A DNA stretch of 64,000 nt, taken from NCBI RefSeq assembly GCF_028622835.1, contig NZ_CP117677.1, positions 2,590,820 through 2,654,819 on the forward strand, in the 5' to 3' direction. The notes below the pieces were generated by a model. It had not been told where the DNA came from and ran no database searches. It was given only the letters and a program-made list of their open reading frames with translations. The DNA comes from Caloramator sp. mosi_1 (GTDB taxonomy: Bacteria > Bacillota > Clostridia > Clostridiales > Caloramatoraceae). Each line of letters begins with the position of its first letter. Within the stretch, counting starts at the first letter, position 1. Shown here one piece after another: positions 11,577 to 24,277 of the stretch. A program made the translations under genes and the position numbers.

Positions 11577-11905
11577 GATATAGATAATTCCTTTATTATT
11601 TTAGATATTAGATTGACTTCATCAGAAGGAATGATTACAGTTACATTACCTACGGTAATTTTTACTTCTTTTGATAATTTAGCAGTTTCTTTTTGCTCAT
11701 CTTGTATAGCTAATGGAATAGCGTGAAATACAATGTCTTTTCTATTATTTGATTCTTCCTTTTGCAATCTTTTTCTATGGTAATAGAATTGTGTTTTACA
11801 AATGTCATTTTCTATACAAAAATCCTTTACTGTTATTGAACCATTATATGATTCAAATTTCTTTATATATTCTTCCCATTTAGCATGACTCATTCTTTTA
11901 CCCAT
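11570..11905 (-). CDS. tnpA: IS66 accessory protein TnpA (HTH, IS66 Orf1-like)
   Basis: The 111-residue protein is intact. The N-terminal HTH_Tnp region reads WEEYIKKFESYNGSITVKDF, followed by CKTQFYYHRKRLQ. The C-terminus has the family's beta-rich tail (KITVGNVTVIIPSDEVNLI). It is the first gene of the IS66 trio and precedes tnpB with a short overlap. A GGGAGG site sits just upstream. Confidence 0.88.
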   Translation of the reverse strand: MGKRMSHAKWEEYIKKFESYNGSITVKDFCIENDICKTQFYYHRKRLQKEESNNRKDIVFHAIPLAIQDEQKETAKLSKEVKITVGNVTVIIPSDEVNLISKIIKELSISC

Positions 11906-12048
11906 AAATTACCTCCCATTAATAATATTTGCTTTTATTCTATCAATGGGAGGATGAGATATCTAGGTACTTAATTTTTGACGCTTACGAATTTTCAAAA
12001 ATATCTACTTCCTCAACATCCCCTAATACAAATGTAAAAAATCGCATA

Positions 12049-12390
12049 CACGCTCAACTGCCACTCTGACGTAATCATAAAAAATCAAATATTATCTAAT
12101 TCCACTCTGGTATAAATAAGAAAACTCACCCACACGCCAAGCACCACCCTTGCGTAAATACAAAAACTCACATACTCACCAAATGCACCCCTGGTCTAAA
12201 TATGAAAGGTTACTCTCACACCAATTACCACCCTGGTGTAACTCTGAAAAGTCGCACACACGCTAAGTGCCACCCTGGTGCAAATGTGAAAAGTCGTCAG
12301 ACTTTTAACATTTCACTTGGGTGGCACTCATATTCTTTCACTTGGGTGATACTATCATTCCTTGGGTAGCACTCTATAAGTGGCACTAAT
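12049..12390. repeat. Decayed 42-bp-period array of the GTGCCACCC element downstream of pgcA
   Basis: Six copies of a unit of the form AAGTGCCACCCTGGTGTAAA...GAAAAGTCGCACACACGCT start near 12056, 12097, 12139, 12181, 12223 and 12265, a period of 42 bp. The copy nearest the centre is intact and outer copies are progressively more degenerate. The last copy is followed by an inverted copy (12299-12330, CATTTCACTTGGGTGGCACT), then fragments of further inverted copies (TTTCACTTGGGTGATACT, CCTTGGGTAGCACT, TAAGTGGCACT). The array is thus organised around one central hairpin. It ends about 25 bases from the pgcA stop codon. Confidence 0.8.
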
Positions 12391-12412
12391 TCAGGCTAAC
12401 ACTCCTACTTAC

Positions 12413-14115
12413 CTACTCCGCCAATTTCAAAATCTCTTCTTTAAACCTCTTTATATTCTCCTCTGCCCTATCTAAAGTTTCTCCCTTTGTCATAAAGTAG
12501 AACTTTATCTTTGGCTCTGTACCAGAAGGTCTTGCCGTAATCACACTTCCATCCTCAAGCACAAGCTGAATAACATTTGACTTTGGAAGATCAATCACAC
12601 CCTCTTCTCCATTTACAACATTCTTCGTTCTACTCATCTTATAATCCTTAACAAGCTCAACCCTTAAACCTGCAACTTCCTTTGGAGGGTTGCTTCTTAA
12701 ATCCTCCATTATCTTTTAATCTTTTCACTACCCTCTATTCCCTTTAGAGTGATTGAAACTAAATCCTCTTTATAGAAGCCGTACTTTCTATATAGCTCCA
12801 TTAATCCCTCATATAGGCTCATTCCTCTTTCCTTGTAGTATGCTACCATCTCTACAATTAGCATTGAAGCTATAACAGCATCCTTATCCCTTACAAACGT
12901 TCCAGCAAGATATCCATAGCTCTCCTCAAAACCTAACACAAAGCTCTTATCTTTATTTATTTCAAATTCCTTTATCTTCTCTCCTATATACTTAAATCCT
13001 GTTAAAACATCTAATATCTCAACACCATAGTCTTTGCATATTGCCTTTGCAAACTCTGTTGTAACTATTGTCTTTATAACCACAGGATTTTTAGGCATTG
13101 TGTTTGTTACCTTTAAGTTCTCAAGCATATAGTATGTAAGTAGTGCACCTGTTTGGTTTCCCGTTAAAACTACATAGTTTCCTTCTGAATTTTTAACAAC
13201 AACACCAACTCTATCACAATCTGGGTCTGTTCCTATTATTACATCGGCATCTATTTCACGAGCCATCTCCATTGCCCTTGTAAATACCTCTGACTCCTCT
13301 GGATTTGGATATTTTACTGTTGAAAAGGCTGGATCTGGATTTTCTTGTTCCTTTACTACATATACATTCTTGTATCCAAGCTCCTTTAGTACTCTTCTTA
13401 CTGGCTTATTTCCTGTACCGTGAAGTGGAGTGTATATAACCTTAACATTGTCCTTCATCTTTTCTACAATCTCTTTATTTACAGTCAATCCCTTTACAAG
13501 CTCAACATATGTATCTTCTACTTCCTTTGGCATAAAGTTAAATAGGCCCATCTCCACCGCCTTATCATAGTCCATTGTCTTTATTTCACTGTAGTCAAGT
13601 GAAGTAATCTCCTTTAATATACCCTCTGCAAGCTCCTCTGTAACCTGACCTCCATCTGACCAATACACCTTATATCCATTATACTCCTTTGGATTGTGGC
13701 TTGCAGTTATAACTATACCTGCAGTTGCCTTCATATGTCTTACTGCATAGGATAGCATTGGAGTTGGCTTTAACTCATCATATACATAGGTCTTTATTCC
13801 ACTTGCATTTAAAACAAGTGCCGCCTCCTTAGCAAAAACATCACTATACTTTCTTGAATCATACGCTATTGCAACTGATGGGTTTTCTATCTTTTGCTTT
13901 AATATGAAGTTTGCAAGGCCTTGTGTTGCCTTTCTTACTGTATATACATTCATTCTGTTTGTTCCTGCACCTATTACTCCTCTAAGTCCCCCTGTACCAA
14001 ACTCAAGCTCCTTATAGAACCTTTCCATTATCTCCTTTTCATCAAGCCCCTCAAGTTCCTTCTTTGTCTCTTCATCAAACTCAAGCCATCTTTTATACAT
14101 ATCCATATATTCCAT
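12413..14115 (-). CDS. pgcA: Phospho-sugar mutase (alpha-phosphoglucomutase, PgcA type; one frameshift)
   Basis: About 568 residues, normal for PgcA-type enzymes. It has FGTGGLRGVIGAG near residue 40, the phosphoserine loop TASHNPKEYNGYKVYW at about 145, the metal loop GTDPDCDRVG at about 305, the sugar loop GFEESYGY, and the phosphate-binding RPSGTEPKIKFY near the C-terminus. It interconverts glucose 6-phosphate and glucose 1-phosphate, feeding GalU. One base appears lost near 12712, splitting the last 98 residues into another frame. GGAGGC precedes the ATG. Confidence 0.93.
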
Positions 14116-14228
14116 AAAAACTGCCTCCGTTTCTTAGAAATATTTTAAAAAATACTCTTTAATAAATTATCACTTTTTAGAAGAATTTTCAATATGAATA
14201 GGAAAATTTGTATAATGTGTATGAAAAA

Positions 14229-14262
14229 GTTTTAAAAAAGTCCAGTGAAATCACTGGACTTA
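14229..14262 (-). terminator. Intrinsic terminator after murJ
   Basis: On the minus strand, AAGTCCAGTGATTTCACTGGACTTTTTT (written here as two parts) forms a stem AGTCCAGTGA/TCACTGGACT followed by a run of six T. It begins about ten bases past the murJ stop codon, so it would separate the flippase transcript from pgcA. Confidence 0.85.
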
Positions 14263-14270
14263 ATTATAGT

Positions 14271-15787
14271 TTATGCTGCTTTCTTTATAAATTTCTGTTT
14301 TAACTTAAATATAGTTACATCAACTTCTTTAATCTTCATAAAAGGAATAATAGCAAAATACACTACTCCTCCAACCATTATCGCAATAATCAATGCCAAG
14401 TTCTTTGATAAACTACTTAATAGAATATTATAACTTAACTTTGCAACTAAACCCATAACAATAGATGCAGCTGTAATCTTGATAAAAGATATAACTATTT
14501 CCTTAAGTCCAAAACTACCTATCTTTTTCTTAATGATAAAAACAATAAGCCTGTACAGATAATGGTTGAAATACTTGTAGCAAGTGCAAGACCTGCTATT
14601 CCCATAAACTTAGAAAGAATTATATTTAAAATAATGTTCATTATTAATGATATTACTGCATTATAGTTGGAGTTTTAGTATCCTTCATAGAATAAAAGGC
14701 TTTAGATAATACATCTATTAATCCATATCCAATCATACCTATAGAATAGTAAAACAATGCACTTGAAGTTATCTTAACTGCCCTTTCATCAAAGGCTCCT
14801 CTACCAAATAACATTTCAACAACTTGAGTTGAAAAAATCATAGCACCTACTGTTGCAGGAATTACCAAAAGGTTTATTGATGATATAGATTCAATTAAAG
14901 ATTTTTTAGCCCTTCATAGTTTAACTCAGCCGCCATTTTTGAGAGGGTTGGATATAGTACTGTACTAATTGAGGTAACAAATATTCCAAATATAAACAAT
15001 TGTAACTTATTTGCAAAATTAAGTGCTGATATACCTCCCTCTGCAACCTTAGATGCTATTGTTCTATCAACCAAGCCATTTAATTGATTAACAGAGACAC
15101 CTAATATTGCTGGAAGTGCAATTTTAAATAAATTAACAGTATATTTATCTTTTACATTAAAAACAACAGAAAACCTATACCTTTTTTATATGCGAAAGGT
15201 AACACAAATACTAATTGTGATGCAAAAGCTACAATACTTCCAATGGCTAAATAAATATAATTTGTCCTTGAAGCTATAAACATTGAAACAATTATAATTA
15301 TGTTCATTGGAAATCCAATTAATGCTGGTATAATAAAATTATTTTTTATTTGCAAATATGCTGTAAAAATATAGATCAAACCTGAAAAATAAATTCCTAT
15401 AATACTTATTCTAGTAAATTTAACTGCTATTTTTAAAGTTTCACCTGTAAAACCTATTGCAAATAGCTTAACTATTTGTGTTGCAAAAATTAACGTAATT
15501 AAAATTATAAGCGTACTAAATACTATAAATATACTAATCAAATTATTTGTAAATTCTATGGCACTTTGCTCATTTTTTTAACTTTTATTTCATTAAATAT
15601 CGGAATAAATCCTGTTCCAAGAGCTACACCCAAAAATGCAAATATTACTGATGGTATTGTTAAAGATATTAAATATGCGTCTGTTATATTATTTGCACCG
15701 TAAAAATATGATAATGTTACTTCTCTTGCAAAACCTAATATTTTAGATAATACTGTTATTATCATGATGATTAGTACTTTTTTTCAT
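14271..15787 (-). CDS. murJ: MurJ/MVF-family lipid-linked oligosaccharide flippase (frameshifted)
   Basis: About 505 residues in several frames, nearly all membrane helices. The N-terminal signature is SKILGFAREVTLSYFYGANNITDAYLISLTIP, quoted here only in outline: SKILGFAREV then FYGANNITDAYL, as in MurJ/MviN. GTGFIPIFNEIK and SKAFYSMKDTKTPT also match the family. MurJ flips lipid II; a homologue inside a polysaccharide locus may instead flip the glycan repeat unit, as Wzx does. GAGGTG precedes the first ATG at 15787; one extra A in the start codon's A run must be assumed for that start. Further breaks lie near 15545, 15155, 14890, 14655 and 14465. Confidence 0.82.
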
Positions 15788-15799
15788 TCTTTCACCTCA

Positions 15800-16020
15800 T
15801 TAATACCTCGAAAATATCTCCTTTGTATAAATCTTATCCTTTACATACTCTAACTCTTCAGATATTCTATTTGTTACTACAACATCTAATATCTCTTTAA
15901 ATTTATTAAAATCTTTTATTACTGTTTAATTAAATAACTTGCCCTCTTTAAATACAGGTTCATAAACAACAACCTCTTTATCTTTTGCCTTTTTGTATAC
16001 ATTTATAGTTACAAGCATAA
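15800..16020 (-). pseudogene. Remnant of UDP-glucose 6-dehydrogenase, C-terminal fragment
   Basis: About 73 residues remain. KEVVVYEPVFKEGKLFN, an in-frame break, then TVIKDFNKFKEILDVVVTNR and ISEELEYVKDKIYTKEIFSRY match the C-terminal substrate-binding domain of UDP-glucose/GDP-mannose dehydrogenases, which usually ends VYTRDLFxRD. No NAD-binding or catalytic domain is found upstream within the next 600 bases, so this is a real deletion and not only a frameshift. The locus probably once made UDP-glucuronate from the GalU product. Confidence 0.7.
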
Positions 16021-16642
16021 TACCTTAAACCTGAAAAGGTAATTTATTTATATTGCAACCATATTTATATGGAAAATTTTATGAAATAAAATAAAACGGC
16101 TTTGATTTTGACTCCATGTCCAGTCATAACAAGATCATTAATTCAAACTATCTTCAAATATCTATGCTTGACCTTAATCTTTTTAATTATTTAAGACAAC
16201 TTATACTTCCTTAAAAAGTGCTAAGTTTCGAATAGACGTAATAACAATTAAACCAATTAAAATATCATCAAAAATAATTCGACGTAATCGCTAAATAATA
16301 TTTAAGTTTTGTAATTGCAAGTCAAATAAAAATTATTTTTATGTGACTATGGCAAATATACATAAATTAGAGTAAAATTTATTTGTTTACTTTTTGTTTT
16401 TTTACATATTCAAATTAGAACAATTTTATGATATAGGTGAAGTATTCCACTTTATATGTTATTTATTTTTTATTCTTTTTATTAACTTCAATAAATATTA
16501 TGCTAAATTTATTTATTGTTATTTTAAAATATTTTTTATTCAGTAAATACTTCAAACTCAATATTTTTTAATTAAATTTCTAATTTTATACTTAAAATTT
16601 ACTAATATAAAATATAAGGTAGGTGAAATTAAAAAAAATTAA
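16021..16642. other. No recognisable gene; AT-rich decayed interval
   Basis: About 600 bases between the ugd remnant and a glycosyltransferase. No frame over about 25 codons has protein-like composition on either strand, and I see no tRNA, repeat or strong hairpin. The remnant at its left edge suggests that this is degraded sequence left by loss of the rest of ugd. Confidence 0.5.
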
Positions 16643-17593
16643 TTAATTTAGGACGTTCACTGAACTTTCTCCTACATTTTTTCTAATAGAAATCATTTGT
16701 TTATTTAATCCTGGATAATTATATTCAATTTCATTAAGTAATCGATATACATTTAATTTAGTACTATTTGCTAAACAAGATTGTAAATTGTTTATATAAT
16801 TTTCTATAATAACATCATACATTAAATAATTTAAAACTTCTTTTAAATCAACTTTTGAAACATTATTAATGTAATTGTAAGTTCTTTTAATGCATTTATT
16901 ACATCAAATTTTCTTATATTATAACTATTAGTTATTGATGTTTTCCTTTGTACATAAAAAGATAATACTTTATTTATAAAAACTATATTATTTGAATTTA
17001 CAACTGCCTTTAAAATAAATTCTTGATCTTCACCATTTATACAGTCTATTGTATATAGTAGATTATGATACAATAAAAATTCTCTCTTATAAACAGCACT
17101 ACCTGTCCATATCCACATATTTTTATGGATAATAATATTTTCTAAAACCTCCTTATTTGTCATTTTGCAAGGCACTGGTTTATAAATATCTGAATAATTG
17201 CGAATATTTTTACCATTTACATCAACAATATCAAATTCCCAACATATTATGTCACTATCATATTGCTCAATAGCGATAGTAATATCTTCTACAAACGTTC
17301 TCACTCACATAATCATCAGCATCTAAAAATAAAACATAATCTCCTTTAGCTTCTAATAAACCAGTATTTCTAGCAGCACTAACACCTTTATTTTCTTGAA
17401 TAATAACTTTATAATTTACACACTGAGAATTTACTAATATTTTATTTGCAACTTTAGCTGTTTCGTCAGAAGAACCATCATCTACAACTATTATTTCAAC
17501 ATTTGATAAATCTTGCGTTAATAATGAATTTAATGAAGTGTGTATATAATGTTGTGCATTATAAGCTGGTATTACAATACTTAATTTCATCAT
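16643..17593 (-). CDS. Family 2 glycosyltransferase (frameshifted)
   Basis: About 316 residues. The GT-A fold starts KLSIVIPAYNAQHYI, with the nucleotide-binding VDDGSSDETA at about residue 38, GVSAARNTGLLEAKGDYV, and the metal-binding FLDADDY at about 95. The C-terminal part (GEDQEFILKAVV...NVGESSVNVLN) continues in other frames, with breaks near 17290 and 16850. It should transfer a sugar from a nucleotide donor onto the growing lipid-linked repeat unit at the inner membrane face. Donor and acceptor cannot be read from sequence. Confidence 0.85.
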
Positions 17594-18055
17594 ATCACCC
17601 TTATTCTAATAAATTTTTTATTTACTTTTTTACTTGAGCAAATTTAATATTCTTAAGCATTGAAAATACTTAGTTTATATTAAAACAAAAATGAAAATCA
17701 CAACAATTACTATGCAATTAGTAAAAATATCTTCTATGTCTGAAGTAGAAGAAAAATTTTAACGTCTTGTTCTAAAAGCAAAAATTTAGATATCATTGAT
17801 AAAATAATTATAAAGGATTAATTGCAGATACAATAGCTATAAATAAATTAAATATATTATTCACAAGTTCTTAGTGGTAATAGCATATAATATTTACCAT
17901 AAAATCATAAAAATTTTTGTGGCTTATAAAGTAGATTAAAAATACATATTAAAATTAAATTTTATTTAAATTTTAATAAATAAACATTATATTATGTGAA
18001 TAAGTTATAAAGATTTATAATTGTGCAATTTACTCACATATCATCTTTAATAAAC
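17594..18055. other. No clear gene; possible decayed short frame
   Basis: A plus-strand frame from ATG 17691 reads MKITTITMQLVKISSMSEVE before a stop and, with one indel, continues KAKNLDIIDKIIIKDLIADT. I do not recognise it, and it has no ribosome binding site. The rest is AT-rich with no structure I can support. Confidence 0.35.
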
Positions 18056-19443
18056 CTATTTTTTATAAATAATATATTCTAATAACATAAATATTAAATA
18101 ACCCCATACTGATGCTCTAACAGAAGTATTAAAATAATCTCTTATTCACCACAATAAAGTAACAAAAGGCATAACATAATATACAATTCTTATATAGCAA
18201 TTGTAATTTATATTTTCTAATAAATTGTAACTTATCAAATTAATAAATATTCCTATAAAAATTGCTGGTATAATAGAAAAAACCAAAATTATAATAAATC
18301 TCCCCTATATATGAACCACCTATATAGGGAACATTTAACATTTTACCATATGTAGACGTATATAAAATATTATCTAATATTCCTCCTATATTTGGGAATA
18401 TTAACAATAAACTTTTAATATAAGTCATTCCTTTAGCATACTTTAATTCATTGCCCATTTTTTCCATTGTAATTTGAACTGTATGTATTGTTCCACTAAT
18501 TTCTTCCAATATGTGTGATATTGTATTTGATTTATAATTATTGATTATTGCATTTATAATAAATTCAATGTTATAACCATTTAATTCCCTTATTTCTCTA
18601 ATAGTAGCTAAAATAGTTATTACAATATATAAAAATAAAAATGATGAAATAAATTTTTAAACCTAATTTTTTCTATAAATTGATAATAAATAAATATTTA
18701 AAAAATAATAGAAATTAAATATTTACCTCTTCCTCCAAAAACATCATTATAAAGTTATATAACAAAAATAAAATTAATATGATTTTAGATTTCTTTTTAT
18801 CTGATTTATTACCAATGATTAATAACGCTACTGAGACTATATAAAAATCTGATAATGTAACTAAAATTCCATTAGTAGTTACTTGACTATCCAGTAGTCC
18901 CCAATAGCCACTTTGTAATGATAATTTCAAAGTGATTGAATCAATATATAATTTCAATGGAAAAAATAATATCAAAGAAACATATCCCATTTTTCTGCAT
19001 ACTTTCTATTGATTTGTTGATACAATAATATTATTTTTCTTAGAATGCTTTTTTCTTATAAAAACTTGTGTTATAAAAATACCAAAAGTAACAAATGATA
19101 TAATTAACAATGAAAATAACAAACTTGATTCGTTGTATGCATTAAAAATAATTGTTCATACTTAAATTCATAAGATTACATAAAGCCATATAAAATAACT
19201 TGTCCAAAATAAAATATATATGAGAATAAAATAAATAAAAATGATAAACTTAAAAAGGTATTCTAAACAGTTTAAAAAACAAAATTAAACACAGTAAATG
19301 AACAATAACTAGTAATGCTACTTTAGAAATCCAAAGATTAAAATCTCCATATTTATTAATAATATTATTAAAATTAGTTATAATAAAACAACTAAAATTA
19401 AATAAACTAAAACTAAAATTAATTCTTTATATTTAATCTTCAT
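18056..19443 (-). CDS. Oligosaccharide repeat-unit polymerase (Wzy-like), heavily frameshifted
   Basis: A hydrophobic protein of about 460 residues is readable only in pieces: MKIKYKELILVLVYLILV at the start, GYVSLILFFPLKLYID and LVTLSDFYIVSVALLI in the middle, and YIGGSYIGEIYYNFG near the end. The last motif, a Gly/Asn-rich stretch in an extracellular loop before the final helices, is typical of Wzy O-antigen polymerases. The final helices end EYIIYKK. Its start overlaps the end of the preceding glycosyltransferase. At least six breaks are needed, so real decay is possible here. Confidence 0.55.
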
Positions 19444-20545
19444 TGTATAATCTCTCCAATTCCTCTATACATTTTTTATATCATAGCCCATTTCTTGTAA
19501 TTTCTTGTGATTGTTTTTCCTATCATATATCATATTTTTAATTATTTTGTCAATCCATTCAAACTCATTATTAATTGAAATGGATATTACATCATCTGTA
19601 ATACACACTTCTTTACTTATATTATCTGAAACAATAGCTTTTAATCCAACCGCTTGAGATTCAATTAAAGTAACAGGGATACCTTCATAAAAAGATGGTA
19701 ATAATAAAATATCACTCATTTGCATTAATTCACTAATATCACTTCTCATTCCAGTTAGAACTACATCATTTTCTAAACCTAATTCATTAATTAATTTCTC
19801 TATTTCCTTTCTTTTTCTCCGTCTCCAACTAAAAATAACTTAACATTAGTTACTTTATCTTTTAAAATTTTAAATATTTTTAAGGTATATTGATGATTTT
19901 TTACCCAAGCAAATCTACCAATTTGTATAATAACATAATCATTCAAAACATTATATTTTTTCTCATTTTTTCTCTTACCAACATATTGAATTTAAATTTT
20001 TCTAAGTCTACACCATTTTTAAAAACAAATCCTTTTTGTCAAATATCTTCTTACCATATAAATAGTATCCTGCCTTTTTACCACACGCTATATAAGCTGT
20101 CGAATATTTTATAATCAAATATCTCATTATCTTTTCATAAAAATAATAAATTATACTTTCTTTCCTATCACTATCTTTAATTCCATTATTAGTACTATGA
20201 GAATGTGATATTCGATTTTTTATTCCAGCAATTTTTGCAATTAAAACAACTAAACCGCTATTAAGCAATGTATGTGAATGCACTACATTATAATTTGAAT
20301 TTTTAAATATTTTGTATAAGTTTAAACAAAATTTTACATATGATTTATTTGGATTATCTATTCTTATTATATTGGCACCTAACTTTTTAGCCTCTTCTTC
20401 ATAGCTTTTTCTGTATAGTTATCAAAAACTAAAAAATCTATTGAAAATTTATCTTTATCTATATATCTAAGAATATTCATCGCTACATTTTCCGCACCGC
20501 CAATTCTAAGAGATCCTACTACTTGTAAAACCTTTTTTTCTTCAT
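19433..20545 (-). CDS. Family 4 glycosyltransferase (GT-B fold; frameshifted)
   Basis: About 370 residues. The N-terminus reads VLQVVGSLRIGGAENVAMNIL, typical of EpsF/CapM-like GT4 enzymes. HSHTLLNSGLVVLIAK and GIKNRISHSHST follow, and the donor-binding domain contains DILLLPSFYEGIPVTLIESQ with the E-x7-E pair. Breaks near 20535, 20380, 20290, 20010, 19820 and 19490 lie at A or T runs. AAGGAGGG is 12 bases upstream of the ATG at 20545. The last codons overlap the polymerase start by about 11 bases. Confidence 0.85.
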
Positions 20546-20648
20546 TAAATTTAAATACCCTCCTTAATATCAATAATTATAGTCAATACTTAATCTTATT
20601 TATTTCTAATTTATCCACTTAAGCATTATTTATCAAATTCAATTATAA

Positions 20649-21659
20649 TTATTTTCGTTTTTTTATCTTAAATATTATATAATTTATAATATATATTAAG
20701 GTAATATTTTTCGTACATAAAATAAATTTTAGTAACCTATATGTTCTATCTTCGATATTATATGAATTAATATTAACAAATTCTTTTTCTAGAATATTTT
20801 TTATATATAACTTTTTTTCTTTTAATGTAAAAGGACATTTGCTTAAAAACAAATCCATAAAACAAGAATATATATTCTTGATTCTTATTTGTTGAGCTGC
20901 ACTAAGAATTTTGTTACTGTTTCCGTTTTTCTTAATTAAATCAAAAAGATTATCATTTACAGCCATTAGCATCTCGTATTTATAACGGTTATATCTTTTA
21001 GTTAGAGAGTCTACATCTCTAATCATATAATGATATAAACACTTTTCCGATATATATAAAGATGTTATTTTAAAAAAATTTCATAATTAAACAATGCATC
21101 TTCACCTATGCTTATAGATTCATTAAAACTTATATTATTTTGTTTAATAATACTTGCTTTATATATTTTATTCCATGGTGAATTGATTATTTCTTGTTTA
21201 ATTAAATTCGGTAATATTTGTTTTATTTGTTCTTTATCATTAAAAGATTGTTTTTTAAATTTACTTACTGTAGTTTTCTTAAAAATAGTATTTTCAATAT
21301 AAACTCCAAACAATATCACATCATAATTATTATTTGCTTGTATTTTCATCAAATTACTAATTGTATCTTTTTCTATCCAATCATCACTATCTACAAACAT
21401 AATAAAATCACCAGTGCTTAATTCAAGTCCTTTATTTCTTGCAGAAGAAACTCCACCATTTTCTTTATTAATAACTATTACTCTCGAATCTTTTTTGAAT
21501 AGGCTTCACAAATCTCTCCTGAACTATCCACAGAACCATCATTTACTAAAATTATTTCTAAATTTTTGTATGATTGATTTATAATACTATCGATACATTT
21601 TGATAGATATCGTTCTACATTATAAACAGGCACAATAATACTTACTTTTTATTGTCCAT
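20649..21659 (-). CDS. Family 2 glycosyltransferase (frameshifted)
   Basis: About 335 residues. It has VSIIVPVYNVERYLSKCIDS at the start, VNDGSVDSSGEI, the acceptor-side GGVSSARNKGLELSTG, and the metal-binding FVDSDDWIEKD at about residue 90. A basic C-terminal segment (FKIKKRK) may sit at the membrane. The ATG at 21659 has GGGAG just upstream. Breaks lie near 21640, 21505 and 21065. It is one of four glycosyltransferases in the locus; together they imply a repeat unit of about four or five sugars counting the initiating one. Confidence 0.85.
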
Positions 21660-21918
21660 ATTAAACTCCCTCTTCTAATAATATTTTAAATATGTGTTAT
21701 TTAATTTAATATATTTTATAAAACTTCCCTCATTTAAATTTTATATACTACTCCTAAAAACTGTACCACAAATAAATTACTCTTTTACTTACATAACTAA
21801 TGCTGAATTTTTATTTGTCAACGAACAAAAATATAAACTACCTAATATTAACCAGAACAATCGTGCATTGTTCAGCGAAATCGAAATTGAACCTAATAAA
21901 AAATTATAATAATTACTT
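21660..21918. other. Intergenic gap with an unassigned plus-strand frame
   Basis: A 71-codon plus-strand frame ends in FVNEQKYKLPNINQNNRALF, which looks more protein-like than its surroundings. It lacks a ribosome binding site, is in the opposite direction to the operon, and matches nothing I know. It could be the relic of a transposase. Confidence 0.25.
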
Positions 21919-23014
21919 TTAAAGTCCATATTTTTTCTTTTGTTTGATATTTTTTTATTATTAGATAAAATAAATAAACAAAAAACATAAAGTAAAAATT
22001 GTTCCCCATTCTACCATTAGTTGTAAATAGGTATTATGAGCTATTACCCTATCTCCAAAAACAAATCTGCAAAATCTGAATAAATACCGATTCCTATACC
22101 TAATAATGGAGACATTTTTATAATATTTAATGCATTTCTAAAAGCTACATCTCTTCCAGATCCGCCACCAGTTAAAGCAGTATTAAAATTATTAAATAGT
22201 ACATATACTCTTTCATAAACAGGGATCTTATCTAGAATAAATAAATTTATTATATTTATAATATCTGGAAATAAATAAATCACAATAAAAAATATCAAAA
22301 TCAAACTAAAATTAATAATCAACTTTTTAACATTTTTTAGATATTTAATTACAAATTCAACTTGAAAATATATTAGTAGTGCGATAAATCCCGTTTTAGA
22401 ACCAGACATTAAAATCGAAATTATTAAAATTATTACTGCAACATTTTTATGAAATTTTTTTATTTTAAAAATATAAGAATTAAATATAGAAATTGCGATT
22501 ATTTGAAGTATAGAAAAATAATTTGGGTCATTCATGAAACCTCTTAATCGTGAATTACCAAAATAAATATAACTTCTAACTAAAGAAATATTCCCAAAAA
22601 TTATTGATATAATTGCTATAAATAATGATGCAATTGCAAACCATTTTAATAATAATTGGATTAAATTTGTTTTATTAAGATTAAAGCCTAATATAAAATA
22701 TAAAAAAGTTACTAACAATTTAATGAAACCTATTATTATACCTTTATGAGGTGAAGTAAAACCAAAAATAATGGAATATAAATGCTAGCAGTCATTATTG
22801 TACTGATTGATAACATAATAAAAAGATTAGTGGAATTGATGGAATCAATAACCTTTTTGTGTAAATTAAATACACTAATGTTATTACAAAAATAAATCCG
22901 ATAAAGAAAAGTTGATTCCATTAATTACCTTTGATTGATTTAAAAATATTCCTGTTAAAATTACCATTAAAAATATAAATGTAGATATAGGCTTATTTTT
23001 TTAATAGTATCCAC
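21919..23014 (-). CDS. O-antigen ligase/polymerase (Wzy_C family; frameshifted)
   Basis: About 365 residues with ten or more helices. The Wzy_C signature is clear: RLRGFMNDPNYFSILQI, ISILMSGSKTGFIALLIY, GGGSGRDVAFRNALNII, MSPLLGIGIGIYSDF, then AHNTYLQLMVEWG. The GTG at 23014 is preceded by GGAGG at eight bases and is preferred over the nearby ATG, whose frame closes. Breaks are near 22985, 22905, 22730 and 22050. This is the second polymerase/ligase-type protein of the locus; one probably polymerises and the other may ligate the glycan to the wall or a lipid. Confidence 0.78.
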
Positions 23015-23043
23015 TCAATCATCCTCCAACTTACAAAGATTAT

Positions 23044-24067
<1,024 letters not shown>

Positions 24068-24277
24068 TTAAGTTTTATGTTTAATTTAGCAATATCATTT
24101 ATTTTATCATAGTCTAATAATAAACTTTAAAATTTCATATAAAATTTATTGAACTTACAATATTTAACATTTGTAATAAAGTTTAAATAATAAAAACTAA
24201 TTTTAAAGTTAAGTATATAAAACACTTTAAAAGTTCTTCTATTTCTTTTTCACTTATTGCTATATTCTTTTTTATGA

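Larger units (their letters stand above)
9418..11988 (-). mobile_element. IS66-family element, complete, with 8-bp target duplication
   Basis: The 2,571-bp element begins GTAAGCGTCAAAA at 9418 and ends with the inverted complement TTTTGACGCTTAC at 11976-11988, the typical IS66 terminus. The flanks carry the exact octamer GAATTTTC at 9410-9417 and 11989-11996, the expected target duplication. It carries the standard trio tnpA, tnpB and tnpC on the minus strand. It landed between pgcA and galU. Confidence 0.95.

Noticed and set aside
12049-12390. Possible CRISPR array (regular 42-bp period)
   Set aside because: The whole unit is repeated, with no unique spacers. Units decay gradually and are mirrored around a hairpin, and no cas gene is nearby.
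14271-15787. Flippase as a true pseudogene
   Set aside because: The breaks are single-base and at homopolymers, like those in essential genes nearby; no domain is missing.
21694-21909. Plus-strand frame of 71 codons as a gene
   Set aside because: No ribosome binding site, opposite to the operon, and no recognisable motif; kept only as a note in the gap entry.
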